Below are positions 44,383 through 53,405 of a DNA stretch of 64,000 nt, one piece after another. Below the pieces are notes generated by a model. The model made no database searches and had not been told where the DNA came from. It saw nothing but the letters and a program-made list of their open reading frames with translations. Source of the stretch: an uncultured Prevotella sp. (GTDB taxonomy: Bacteria > Bacteroidota > Bacteroidia > Bacteroidales > Bacteroidaceae); contig CAMOGW010000012.1 in the NCBI GenBank assembly GCA_946614435.1, positions 1 through 64,000 on the forward strand, in the 5' to 3' direction. The position numbers were made by a program, and so were the translations under genes. Each line of letters starts with the position of its first letter. The first letter of the stretch is position 1.

Positions 44383-46629
44383 ATGACTGAAAGACTAATT
44401 TTTACTGCAACAGAACGGAAACAAACCATTATTCTCTTAAACACAGTGAAAGAGATGATGGCAAATAACAACAAAAGCCAAGAAGATGAACACAAGCTGC
44501 GTATTCATCTTCTTAAGGCTGTTGAAGAAGGTAAAGTCCAACGCGATGATTTTGGATTGAACCCTATTCTATTCGCTTTACAGACAGCACGCCTTTTGAT
44601 GGAAGAAATTGGTCTGAAGCGTGAAGCCGTAATTGCAGTTTTGTTACGTCCAATAGTAGAGAGCGAATATCTTACCCTTGAAAAAGTAGAACAAGATTTT
44701 GGTACGACTGTAGGTCGTATTCTACATGGCTTGAGACGCATACAAGAGCTTTATCTGAAGAGTCAGATAGTAGAGACTGATCACTTGAACTTTGTACGCT
44801 CTCAAGGAGAAAATTTCCGCAATTTGCTGCTGTCATTTGCAGAAGACATGCGCGTGATTCTCATCATGATTGCCGACAGAGTAAATCTGATGCGGCAAAT
44901 TCGTGATACAACTAATGAAGATGCGAGACAAGAAGTAAGTCAAGAAGCTGCGTATCTCTATGCTCCATTAGCCCATAAATTAGGGCTATATAAATTAAAA
45001 AGCGAACTTGAGGATTTGTCGCTAAAATACATGGAGCATGATGCTTATTATCATATAAAAGAGAAGCTGAATGCAACCAAACAGGCACGCGACATTTATA
45101 TAGAGAACTTCATAGGCCCGATAGAAAAAAAGTTGAAAGCTGCCGGACTAACTTTTCACATGAAAGGACGTACAAAATCCATTCATAGCATCTGGCAGAA
45201 AATGAAGAAACAGAAATGCGACTTCGAAGGTGTCTATGATCTATTTGCCATCCGCATTATTATTGATTGTCCTATCGACAAAGAAAAGCAGTGCTGTTGG
45301 CAAACCTTTGCTATTATTACAGATATGTACACTTCGAATCCGAAGCGTATGCGTGATTGGCTAACGATGCCAAAATCAAACGGATATGAGAGCCTGCATA
45401 TTACGGTCTTGGGGCCAGAAAACAAATGGGTTGAAGTACAGATAAGGACTGAGCGCATGGATGAGGTGGCCGAACGTGGTGTTGCAGCTCACTGGCGCTA
45501 TAAGGGCGTAAAGGCAGAAGGCGGTCTCGACGAATGGCTATCAAGCATTAGGCAAATGCTTGAAAATGCTGACGATGGCCTCGGCTGTATGGATCAGTTC
45601 CAGATGGACTTGAAGGATGAAGAAGTATATGTCTTCACTCCGAAAGGAGATTTGATGCGTTTCCCGCAAGGTGCCACCGTTCTTGATATGGCTTATTACA
45701 TTCACTCCAAAGTAGGTAGTGCTTGTACAGGTGCACGTATCAACAACAAAGCTGTAACCTTCAGGCAAGTGTTACAGTCAGGCGATCAAGTTGAAATTCT
45801 CACCTCTTCGAACCAGAAGCCGAAACAGGAATGGCTGAACATTGTGAAAACTTCAAGAGCCAAAGCAAAGATACGTTTGGCATTGAAGGAGACACAACAG
45901 AAAGAAGCCATGATGGTGAAAGAAATGCTGGAACGAAAGTTCAAGAACAGAAAAATTGAACAGGACGAATCACTCATGATGCGTACCATGAAGAAACTGG
46001 GTTACAAAGAAGCCAGTGACTTCTATCGTGACATTGCTAACGAATCACTCGATATAGCAGCTGTAATTGACAAATACTTAGAATTACAACAGGGTGATAA
46101 AACTGTAACAGGCGATAATCAAGCTCGTTCAGCTGATGAGTTCGTGCTGGAAGAACATATAGCATCAAAGACACAGCAGAATGAGGATGTGCTTGTCATT
46201 GACAAGAACCTGAAAGGAATTGATTATCAGCTGGCGCATTGCTGCAATCCTATATATGGAGATGATGTCTTTGGCTTTGTTACTGCTGGAGGCGGCATTA
46301 AGATACATCGTTGTGACTGTCCAAACGCACCTGAAATGCGACGCCGTTTCGGTTATCGAATCGTAAAGGCTAAATGGAGCGGTAAGGGATCATCACAATA
46401 TAGCATCACGCTACGCGTCATTGGTAATGATGACTTGGGTATAGTGAACAATCTGACAAGTATTATTTCCAAAGATGAAAAACTCGTATTACGCAGTATA
46501 AATATTGATTCAAATGATGGACTGTTCCGAGGTAATATGGTCATTATGATTAATGACAACACAAGATTGGAAACTCTGATAAAAAAACTCAGAACTGTGA
46601 AAGGAGTTAAACAAGTGGAGCGAATATAA
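44383..46629 (+). CDS. relA: RelA-type (p)ppGpp synthetase with degenerate hydrolase domain
   Basis: 748 aa. Long RelA/SpoT homologue controlling the stringent response. Residues about 40-200 correspond to the HD hydrolase domain, but the HDxxED motif is replaced (AVLLRPIVESEY), so hydrolysis is probably lost. The synthetase domain (about 230-370) is intact in YDLFAIRIIID, RMRDWLTMPKSNGYESLH and EVQIRTERMDEVAERGVAAHW. The TGS domain starts near 415 (VYVFTPKGDLMRFPQGAT). A C-terminal zinc-finger/ACT region has CCNP and HRCDCPN. It lies 10 nt after metY and is likely co-transcribed with it. Confidence 0.93.
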   Translation: MTERLIFTATERKQTIILLNTVKEMMANNNKSQEDEHKLRIHLLKAVEEGKVQRDDFGLNPILFALQTARLLMEEIGLKREAVIAVLLRPIVESEYLTLEKVEQDFGTTVGRILHGLRRIQELYLKSQIVETDHLNFVRSQGENFRNLLLSFAEDMRVILIMIADRVNLMRQIRDTTNEDARQEVSQEAAYLYAPLAHKLGLYKLKSELEDLSLKYMEHDAYYHIKEKLNATKQARDIYIENFIGPIEKKLKAAGLTFHMKGRTKSIHSIWQKMKKQKCDFEGVYDLFAIRIIIDCPIDKEKQCCWQTFAIITDMYTSNPKRMRDWLTMPKSNGYESLHITVLGPENKWVEVQIRTERMDEVAERGVAAHWRYKGVKAEGGLDEWLSSIRQMLENADDGLGCMDQFQMDLKDEEVYVFTPKGDLMRFPQGATVLDMAYYIHSKVGSACTGARINNKAVTFRQVLQSGDQVEILTSSNQKPKQEWLNIVKTSRAKAKIRLALKETQQKEAMMVKEMLERKFKNRKIEQDESLMMRTMKKLGYKEASDFYRDIANESLDIAAVIDKYLELQQGDKTVTGDNQARSADEFVLEEHIASKTQQNEDVLVIDKNLKGIDYQLAHCCNPIYGDDVFGFVTAGGGIKIHRCDCPNAPEMRRRFGYRIVKAKWSGKGSSQYSITLRVIGNDDLGIVNNLTSIISKDEKLVLRSINIDSNDGLFRGNMVIMINDNTRLETLIKKLRTVKGVKQVERI

Positions 46630-46651
46630 TCACACAAAATACAAAAAGACT

Positions 46652-47707
46652 ATGACTAACAAAATTGTAACTTTTGGAGAGTTACTGTTGAGATTCTCAA
46701 AACCAGAGCACATGCGATTGACGCAGGCTGATTTCTTCACCAGTAAATATGGAGGCAGTGAGGCAAATGTTGCCGTATCACTGGCATCGCTTGGCAATCA
46801 TGTCGAATACGTTACTCGTCTGCCAGATAATGCTATCGGACATGCGGCATCGCAAAATCTCATGCAACTTGGTGTCGATACCCGGCATGTAATATATGGT
46901 GGGGCACGTATTGGTACTTATTATTTGGAACCAGCTGCAGGCATGCGTGCTTCGAAAGTTATATATGACCGCAATGAATCTGCATATTCAGAATTGAAAC
47001 CTGGAATGATTCCCTGGCGTACCATTCTAAAGGATGCATCGGTACTACACGTCTCAGGCATTACAGCTGCCATTTCACAAGATGCTGCTGATGCAACATT
47101 TGAAGCACTTGACATAGCAGATGAGTTAGGAGTAAAGGTGTCATTCGATATTAATTATCGAAAAAATCTTTGGAAGTATGGCGCTGATCCCCGTAATACG
47201 CTTAAACGCATGCTGAGTCGTTGTGATATGATGTTTGGAGATGCTATTGAATTTGAATGGATTTGCCAACGTAAACAGCCTCCATTTACTGCAATAGATT
47301 CAAATTTCCAAATGCAGATGGATGAATATGGAGATTGGTTCGATGATTTGCATCGAGAATTTCCACGTTGCCAGTATTGGCTGATGGGCATGCGAAACAT
47401 GGTAGCATCCAGTCATCATACACTGACAGCATTGCTATGGACGAATGGGCGATTATTACAAGCCCCTATCATTGACATTCCAGATGTCGTTGATCCTGTA
47501 GGTGTGGGAGATGCATTCATGGCTGGCCTACTCCACTCTCTTCCTGTATTTGCAAATAATGAGCAACTCATTTTGAACTATTCGTTGGCAGCTGCAGCCT
47601 TAAAAAACACCATACCTGGTGACTTCAATCTCACAAATGATGAAGAGATTATGGCTGTAGTCAATCAAGAGTATAATCACGATTCACTTTATAAAATAAC
47701 TATATAA
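46652..47707 (+). CDS. PfkB-family sugar kinase, probably 2-keto-3-deoxygluconate kinase
   Basis: 351 aa ribokinase-fold enzyme. FGELLLRFSKPEHMRL, the GGSEANVAVSLASLG substrate region and DPVGVGDAFMAGLL (catalytic Asp287) identify PfkB. The anion hole reads GVGD rather than GAGD. The N-terminus resembles KdgK proteins that phosphorylate 2-dehydro-3-deoxygluconate from pectin or glucuronate. The usual partner aldolase (eda) is not adjacent, so the substrate is an inference. It starts 22 nt after relA. Confidence 0.85.
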   Translation: MTNKIVTFGELLLRFSKPEHMRLTQADFFTSKYGGSEANVAVSLASLGNHVEYVTRLPDNAIGHAASQNLMQLGVDTRHVIYGGARIGTYYLEPAAGMRASKVIYDRNESAYSELKPGMIPWRTILKDASVLHVSGITAAISQDAADATFEALDIADELGVKVSFDINYRKNLWKYGADPRNTLKRMLSRCDMMFGDAIEFEWICQRKQPPFTAIDSNFQMQMDEYGDWFDDLHREFPRCQYWLMGMRNMVASSHHTLTALLWTNGRLLQAPIIDIPDVVDPVGVGDAFMAGLLHSLPVFANNEQLILNYSLAAAALKNTIPGDFNLTNDEEIMAVVNQEYNHDSLYKITI

Positions 47708-47726
47708 ATCATCATATAAAAATACT

Positions 47727-48743
47727 ATGAATAAAAAGAAACTTATAGCTATAGCACTTGTTTCATTCAGCTTAACAGCTAATAGTCAAAACAAATGGTT
47801 CCAAGATGTAAAACTTAGTGGCTATGGAATGATTCAGTATCAGGCACAGGACAAGGAAGACTCAAAGACGAACACCTTTGGATTGCGACTGGCTCGAGTT
47901 GCATTAGACGGACGTTCGCACGATCATTTCTACTGGAAAGTGCAAATGCAAATCAATGGTAACACGAAAGAAAAAACTGCTATTCGTCTTGTCGATTTGT
48001 TTGGAGAATGGCAGAAGTTCGAGTTTCTAAGGATCAAAGCTGGTCAGTTTAAACGTCCTTTCACATTTGAGAATCCTATGCACCCTATTACACAAGGGTT
48101 CATGAGCTATTCACAGAATGTAACCAAGTTGGCAGGCTTCTCCGACCGTACTGGTGAACATCCTTCAAACGGACGTGACATCGGTATTCAGATTCAAGGT
48201 GATTTCCTGAAAGTGAATGGACGCAATTTGATACACTATCAAGTTGGTGTGTTCAATGGTGAAGGAATCAACACGAAGGATAATGACAATCGCAAAGATA
48301 TCATAGGAGGTATTTGGATAGTTCCCATTGAAGGACTTCGCATAGGTGCATTTGGCTGGACTGGTTCAAGAGCTGGTGTAGGCGATAAGAATCGTTATGC
48401 AATTTCAGCTGAATATACCAAGAACGACTGGACTTTCCGATCAGAATATATTCATAGTCAAGGTTATGGCGCTGACGAATCTAAAGGTGACAAAGCCGAT
48501 GGTATATACGCACTGGGCATTGCTCCAATCATTAAAAACAAACTGCATGTAAAGGCTCGCTATGATCTTTATCGTGATCAGAAATGCTGGAGTACTAGTA
48601 AAACCTTATACGAAATAGGAGCCGATTATTTATTTACCAAGAACCTTCAACTAAATCTGGAATATGCTCGCGTGAATGAAAGAACAACAGACGGCGAATA
48701 CAACTACAATTTAGTAGATTTGGAATTTGACATCAGATTCTAA
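47727..48743 (+). CDS. Outer-membrane porin, OprP/OprO-like
   Basis: 338 aa with a signal peptide (about residues 1-21, ending TANSQ). Alternating beta strands follow, with YWKVQMQINGN and FLRIKAGQFKRPFTFENP, and a terminal aromatic (FDIRF), all features of phosphate-selective-porin-type barrels. It lies 19 nt after the sugar kinase and 2 nt before the asparaginase gene. The selectivity is unknown. Co-transcription with asparaginase could indicate amino-acid or peptide entry (inference). Confidence 0.82.
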   Translation: MNKKKLIAIALVSFSLTANSQNKWFQDVKLSGYGMIQYQAQDKEDSKTNTFGLRLARVALDGRSHDHFYWKVQMQINGNTKEKTAIRLVDLFGEWQKFEFLRIKAGQFKRPFTFENPMHPITQGFMSYSQNVTKLAGFSDRTGEHPSNGRDIGIQIQGDFLKVNGRNLIHYQVGVFNGEGINTKDNDNRKDIIGGIWIVPIEGLRIGAFGWTGSRAGVGDKNRYAISAEYTKNDWTFRSEYIHSQGYGADESKGDKADGIYALGIAPIIKNKLHVKARYDLYRDQKCWSTSKTLYEIGADYLFTKNLQLNLEYARVNERTTDGEYNYNLVDLEFDIRF

Positions 48744-48745
48744 GC

Positions 48746-49774
48746 ATGCAACGAAAAGTTCTCCTCATTTATACTGGTGGAACCATTGGTATGAATAAGA
48801 ATCCACAGACGAAGGCGCTTGAGCCATTAGACTTCGAGCATCTTATCTGCAACGTACCTGAACTGGAACAGTTCGATACGCAGATTTCTACATACCAATT
48901 TTCACCACCAATTGATTCGAGTGACATGTCACCTGCATTCTGGACAGAATTGGCGCATGTCATTGCCGATTGCTATAGCGATTTCGACGGTTTTGTTGTC
49001 CTCCATGGTACTGATACAATGGCATATACAGCCTCGGCGCTTAGTTATATGCTTGAAAATCTGACGAAGCCTGTGATATTTACTGGATCGCAGCTTCCTA
49101 TTGGCCAGTTGCGAACGGATGGCAAGGAAAATCTTATTACAAGTATTGAAATAGCAGCTGCTCATCATCAGGATGGTTCAGCTGTAGTGCCAGAGGTCGG
49201 TATTTATTTCAATGGTCATCTGATGCGTGGCAATCGTACTACTAAACAAAGTGCTGATGAGTTCAATGCCTTTGAGTCATTTAATTATCCACATTTGGCG
49301 GATGCAGGAGTTCAGATTAGTTATCATACTGAATTCATACACAAGCCAAATCCGCAGGCAAAAATGCGTCCACAGTTTGTATTAGACAACAATGTGATTA
49401 TCTTCTCTCTATTTCCTGGCATCCGCGAAGATCTCATTCGTCACATCATTGCTACACCCAATTTACGCTCTATCGTGATGCGCACTTTTGGAAGTGGCAA
49501 TGCTCCTCAAAATTCATGGCTGATTAGTGCATTGCGTGAGGGGTGTCGTCGTGGCAAAGTGATTATTAACATTAGCCAGTGTTTACAGGGAACTGTCGAG
49601 ATGGGACGCTATGACACTGGCTACCAGTTGCAAGAGGCCGGAGTTATCAGTGGCTACGATGGAACAGTTGAAGCTGCTGTTACGAAACTGATGTATCTAC
49701 AAGCGAAATACGATGATCCTGAGCAGGTGCGAAAATTCATGAAACAGAGTATCTGCGGAGAGATTACCATTTGA
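48746..49774 (+). CDS. ansA: L-asparaginase, type I-like
   Basis: 342 aa. Hydrolyses asparagine to aspartate and ammonia. The first signature is YTGGTIGM near the N-terminus with nucleophile Thr13, and the second is LHGTDTMAYTASAL. There is no signal peptide, which fits a cytoplasmic type I enzyme like E. coli AnsA (338 aa). It begins 2 nt after the porin stop. Confidence 0.93.
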   Translation: MQRKVLLIYTGGTIGMNKNPQTKALEPLDFEHLICNVPELEQFDTQISTYQFSPPIDSSDMSPAFWTELAHVIADCYSDFDGFVVLHGTDTMAYTASALSYMLENLTKPVIFTGSQLPIGQLRTDGKENLITSIEIAAAHHQDGSAVVPEVGIYFNGHLMRGNRTTKQSADEFNAFESFNYPHLADAGVQISYHTEFIHKPNPQAKMRPQFVLDNNVIIFSLFPGIREDLIRHIIATPNLRSIVMRTFGSGNAPQNSWLISALREGCRRGKVIINISQCLQGTVEMGRYDTGYQLQEAGVISGYDGTVEAAVTKLMYLQAKYDDPEQVRKFMKQSICGEITI

Positions 49775-49812
49775 AAATATTCATTTAATTCTTACTAAAC
49801 AATTTGCTATTT

Positions 49813-50355
49813 ATGAAAAGCTTAAAAGGAACAAAAACAGAGAAAAACCTGCAAGAGGCTTTTGCAGGTGAGTCACAGGCACGCAACAAGTACACTTACT
49901 TTGCTTCAAAGGCTAAAAAAGATGGCTATGTGCAAATAAGCAAAATTTTTGAGGAAACCGCTGCCAACGAGAAAGAACATGCTGAGTTGTGGTACAAATA
50001 TCTTAACGGAGGTAAGGTGAGCGACACTGTCACAAACCTCGAGGATGCTGCAAATGGAGAAAACTTTGAGTGGACTGACATGTACAAGCGTATGGCACAG
50101 GAGGCTCGCGAAGAAGGATTCGACGAAATTGCTGATAAATTCGAGGGTGTTGCCGCTATTGAAAAAGAACACGAGGAGCGTTATCGCAAACTACTGGACA
50201 ACATTAAAAAAGAGCGTGTGTTCTCAAAGGACAACGATGTTATTTGGCAGTGCTCTAACTGCGGTCATATCGTGATTGGCAAACGAGCACCCGAAGAGTG
50301 CCCTGTTTGCAATCACGCTCAAGCTTATTTTCAAGTTAAGGCAACGAACTATTAA
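49813..50355 (+). CDS. rbr: Rubrerythrin
   Basis: 180 aa. Di-iron peroxidase that reduces hydrogen peroxide in anaerobes. The ferritin-like domain shows Glu20 (AFAGES) and Glu53/His56 (NEKEH), plus a second ExxH (IEKEH). The C-terminal rubredoxin domain has two Cys pairs, WQCSNCGH and EECPVCNH. I chose ATG 49813 because it yields the family-like start [13 protein letters not shown]. It converges with the DUF2027-Smr gene. Confidence 0.96.
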   Translation: MKSLKGTKTEKNLQEAFAGESQARNKYTYFASKAKKDGYVQISKIFEETAANEKEHAELWYKYLNGGKVSDTVTNLEDAANGENFEWTDMYKRMAQEAREEGFDEIADKFEGVAAIEKEHEERYRKLLDNIKKERVFSKDNDVIWQCSNCGHIVIGKRAPEECPVCNHAQAYFQVKATNY

Positions 50356-50371
50356 TTGACAGTTTTCGTTA

Positions 50372-51436
50372 TCAGCGAATCGTCACCTGTGTTGCTCCAT
50401 ATCCATACTCCTGAAAGGAGGCATCCTGATATGTATAGGTCTTAAATCGGTAACGCAGATCGTTGATAAGTGCTTGACGTAAAACGCCTTCACCCTTTCC
50501 GTGAATGAAGACAATTTTTGTGCCTTTCTTCTTGGCGTGCTCTTGAAGCGTTTTACGAAAAACATCAAGCTGATAGTTTAAGATGTCACTTGCATTCATT
50601 CCAGAGGTGGTCTCTAATATTTCGTCGGCATGAAGATCGACGACAAGGGGACCACCTTCTTTTCGGGCCGGTGAGATCAGTGGACGTTCCGCTTTTTCAG
50701 ATGATTTATGGAACATATTCTCTTTCAGCTGTTGCGCATTCACGAAAAGAGGCTTCATAGGCTTGTCATTCTCAATGAGTGTATAGATGAGTGCAGGCTG
50801 TTCAAAGAAATCGTTCTCCTGAAAAGTATGTAGCTTGTAAAACTTTACTGCATCAATACGCATTTGAACGTCAACGGCAGGTTTCAGTAAGAAATTCTTC
50901 TCTCGCTTATAAGGAAGAATTTGTATTGTAATACGTTCCAACTCATTCAAGATTTCTCGTCCGAACTCTTCAATATAAAGTTTTGTGTTGGGTTCTACTT
51001 CGGCTGTAGCACGCAAATGCCAACTATTACTTTCTGAAGATAAATAAGTAAAACGCATGTAGTAGTTGGAATCATTGATGAAATATGTTTCAAATCGAGT
51101 ATTCATGAGTTCCTTCACATCAATAGGAACGAAAGCCAAATAGGCAGATAACTGTTCTCCCCCCTTTCGTTCTTCTGGCATAGCATGGAACGTAATCGGT
51201 TTATCTGCAGGTTCTGGCTCCTTTATTTCAGCTTTCTTTTTTTGCTGTTTTACTTCCACTACATGTTGCGTGTCATAATTTTCATCTCCAATAACAACTA
51301 CTTCACTGAGTTGCATAGGAACTTGAAATCCATCTTCATCTTCGACGAGAACAATATCTTTACCTTGGAAGCCGGCTACACGGCCTCCACCAATCTCACT
51401 AAGAAATCTTACTTTATCTCCTATTTTCATAATCAA
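50372..51436 (-). CDS. DUF2027 and Smr domain protein
   Basis: 354 aa. The N-terminal SH3-like segment (residues 1-50: IGDKVRFLSEIGGGRVAGFQGKDIVLVEDEDGF) and middle beta-rich domain are DUF2027. The C-terminal domain (about 277-354) is Smr with VVDLHADEI and FIHGKGEGVLR, as in the MutS2 nuclease tail. Smr domains cleave or bind nucleic acid, but the target here is unknown. It is the last gene of the leftward run, 14 nt after queA. An in-frame ATG two codons in would also serve. Confidence 0.88.
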   Translation of the reverse strand: MIMKIGDKVRFLSEIGGGRVAGFQGKDIVLVEDEDGFQVPMQLSEVVVIGDENYDTQHVVEVKQQKKKAEIKEPEPADKPITFHAMPEERKGGEQLSAYLAFVPIDVKELMNTRFETYFINDSNYYMRFTYLSSESNSWHLRATAEVEPNTKLYIEEFGREILNELERITIQILPYKREKNFLLKPAVDVQMRIDAVKFYKLHTFQENDFFEQPALIYTLIENDKPMKPLFVNAQQLKENMFHKSSEKAERPLISPARKEGGPLVVDLHADEILETTSGMNASDILNYQLDVFRKTLQEHAKKKGTKIVFIHGKGEGVLRQALINDLRYRFKTYTYQDASFQEYGYGATQVTIR

Positions 51437-51450
51437 ACTATATATCTTGT

Positions 51451-52674
51451 TTAAGGAATTAAAAGCGAACTGTCACCGTAACTTAAGAAACGGAAATCAT
51501 GACATAATGCATAGTCATATATCTTATGCCAATCCCCATGAACAAATGCACTCACTAACAAAAGTAAGGTTGATTGAGGTTGATGGAAATTGGTAACAAG
51601 CATTTTCACTATTTTGTAATCATAGCCTGGAGCTATGATAATTTGTGTACTGCTATGTAAAGTTCGGAGATGATTTCTATCAAGCCAATCTATGATGGCC
51701 TGCAAACTTTGTGATGGAGTTATTTCCATCTTTTCATCATTATTCTCATAGGGTTCCCATTGATTTACATGAAGTTCCGTTTCGCCTAAATCAGGATTCT
51801 TCATAAGTTTACATCCCATATAGTAGAGACTTTCAAGCGTGCGTACACTGGTAGTTCCCACTGCTATTGCATGGCAGTTGTGCTTCAAAAGTTTTTCCAC
51901 AGTTTCTCGCTTTACAGCTATGTACTCCGTATGCATCTCATGATTTTCAATGAGTTCACTTTTAACTGGCTTGAACGTGCCAGCTCCCACATGGAGTGTC
52001 AGCTCCTCTCTATCAATGCCATGATGGTCAAGCGCTTCTAATACTTCAGGCGTAAAGTGAAGCCCTGCCGTTGGAGCGGCTACACTGCCTTTGATTTTAG
52101 AGTAAACTGTCTGATAAGTTGTCTTATCACTTTCTTGCGTTTCTCTATTGAGATACGGAGGAATGGGAAGCTCCCCCACTACATCAATGATTTCCGCAAA
52201 AGAGGTGTGTGGATCATCCCAATTAAATTCGATGCAATGGCTGGTTCCATGTTCACTTTTTCTTATTGCTGTTATTGATACTTCCTTATCATTTACAATA
52301 ATGTTACGCCGCAGTGTTCCACTTTTCCATTTTTTCAGATTTCCTACCAAACAATACCACGAACAGTGCCCAGTGGTCTGAAACATCAGTTCGTAATCAC
52401 TTGGCTCAGCAGGTTCAAGCAGAAATATTTCAATAAGGGCGCCTGTGTCTTTACGGAAATGCATACGTGCCTGAATGACCTTCGTATTATTAAATACCAT
52501 TAATGCACCCTTTGGCAAGAAATTAGGAAGATTACAGAAAATGTCTTCAGAAACTTTACCTTTATTATATATAAGTAACTTTGACTGATCGCGTCTTGCT
52601 AAAGGATATTTCGCAATCCGCTCGTCTGGCAATGCATAGTTATAATCACTGATGTGAATCAGTTTCGTATCCAT
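51451..52674 (-). CDS. queA: SAM:tRNA ribosyltransferase-isomerase
   Basis: 407 aa. Transfers the ribosyl group of S-adenosylmethionine to 7-aminomethyl-7-deazaguanine in tRNA, giving epoxyqueuosine. PDERIAKYPLARRDQSKLL is the N-terminal signature, followed by KGSVAAPTAGLHFT and LHVGAGTFKPV, and late NFHQPQSTLLLLVSAF. It is longer than the E. coli enzyme (356 aa), as usual in Bacteroidetes. It is in the same leftward run as PAP2, 25 nt apart. Confidence 0.95.
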   Translation of the reverse strand: MDTKLIHISDYNYALPDERIAKYPLARRDQSKLLIYNKGKVSEDIFCNLPNFLPKGALMVFNNTKVIQARMHFRKDTGALIEIFLLEPAEPSDYELMFQTTGHCSWYCLVGNLKKWKSGTLRRNIIVNDKEVSITAIRKSEHGTSHCIEFNWDDPHTSFAEIIDVVGELPIPPYLNRETQESDKTTYQTVYSKIKGSVAAPTAGLHFTPEVLEALDHHGIDREELTLHVGAGTFKPVKSELIENHEMHTEYIAVKRETVEKLLKHNCHAIAVGTTSVRTLESLYYMGCKLMKNPDLGETELHVNQWEPYENNDEKMEITPSQSLQAIIDWLDRNHLRTLHSSTQIIIAPGYDYKIVKMLVTNFHQPQSTLLLLVSAFVHGDWHKIYDYALCHDFRFLSYGDSSLLIP

Positions 52675-52699
52675 GATAAATCTTTTCGTTAATTAAAAC

Positions 52700-53401
52700 T
52701 TAAACATACAAGAAGAAACAAGCACGTAGTATCGCATAAATCAATGTAAGAATCAGAACGCTAACAACCACATCGACATCTGTTATCAAATAGCCAGATG
52801 AGGTGTATTGTTCAGAAACATAATTGCGGTTAGAAATCCATCTGTCAGTAAACTTCTTATGTAAAAACCAGACACAGATTCCTATCGTTGCTCCCCAAAT
52901 CAGGCCAACTAAAATGTCGCCGGGATAATGTACTCCCAAATACAATCTTGTCCAACAATTCGTAAAAGACCATCCAAAGAGGAAACATGCCAGCAAACGA
53001 CTACGAACCAACAGCGAGAAAAATACTGCAATACTGAATGTATTGCTTGCATGAGCAGAAAAGAAACCATACTTTCCTCCACGATACTCATTGACAACGT
53101 CAACGAGCATACCTATTTCCGGATCATGTGTCGGACGCCAACGAGCAACAGTAGGCTTTACAATCATGTCATCTATAGCTCCGGCAAAGAGCACGCAAAG
53201 GCCAGCACAAAGGACTATGAGTGCTATTTTCTGGACCGTATCGTTGTTTTTGACTACCATGTAGAACAATGATATATAGAGAGGAATCCATGTACCTGCT
53301 GTGGTCAGCGTTTTAACCAGGCCGTCAAGGAAGAGTGAATCGCTCCCATTCACAGCTAAAAGCAGCTGCTTGTCAAATTCTATCAATGCGTTCCAGTCCA
53401 T
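52700..53401 (-). CDS. PAP2-family membrane phosphatase
   Basis: 233 aa with about five to six membrane spans. The three PAP2 motifs are visible: KPTVARWRP, FFSAHASN and RLYLGVHYPGDILVG. Likely substrates are undecaprenyl pyrophosphate or lipid-A/phosphatidylglycerol phosphates. It begins 4 nt after the BatD-BatE fusion gene, so they are probably co-transcribed. The exact reaction is not deducible. Confidence 0.9.
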   Translation of the reverse strand: MDWNALIEFDKQLLLAVNGSDSLFLDGLVKTLTTAGTWIPLYISLFYMVVKNNDTVQKIALIVLCAGLCVLFAGAIDDMIVKPTVARWRPTHDPEIGMLVDVVNEYRGGKYGFFSAHASNTFSIAVFFSLLVRSRLLACFLFGWSFTNCWTRLYLGVHYPGDILVGLIWGATIGICVWFLHKKFTDRWISNRNYVSEQYTSSGYLITDVDVVVSVLILTLIYAILRACFFLYV

Positions 53402-53405
53402 ATCC

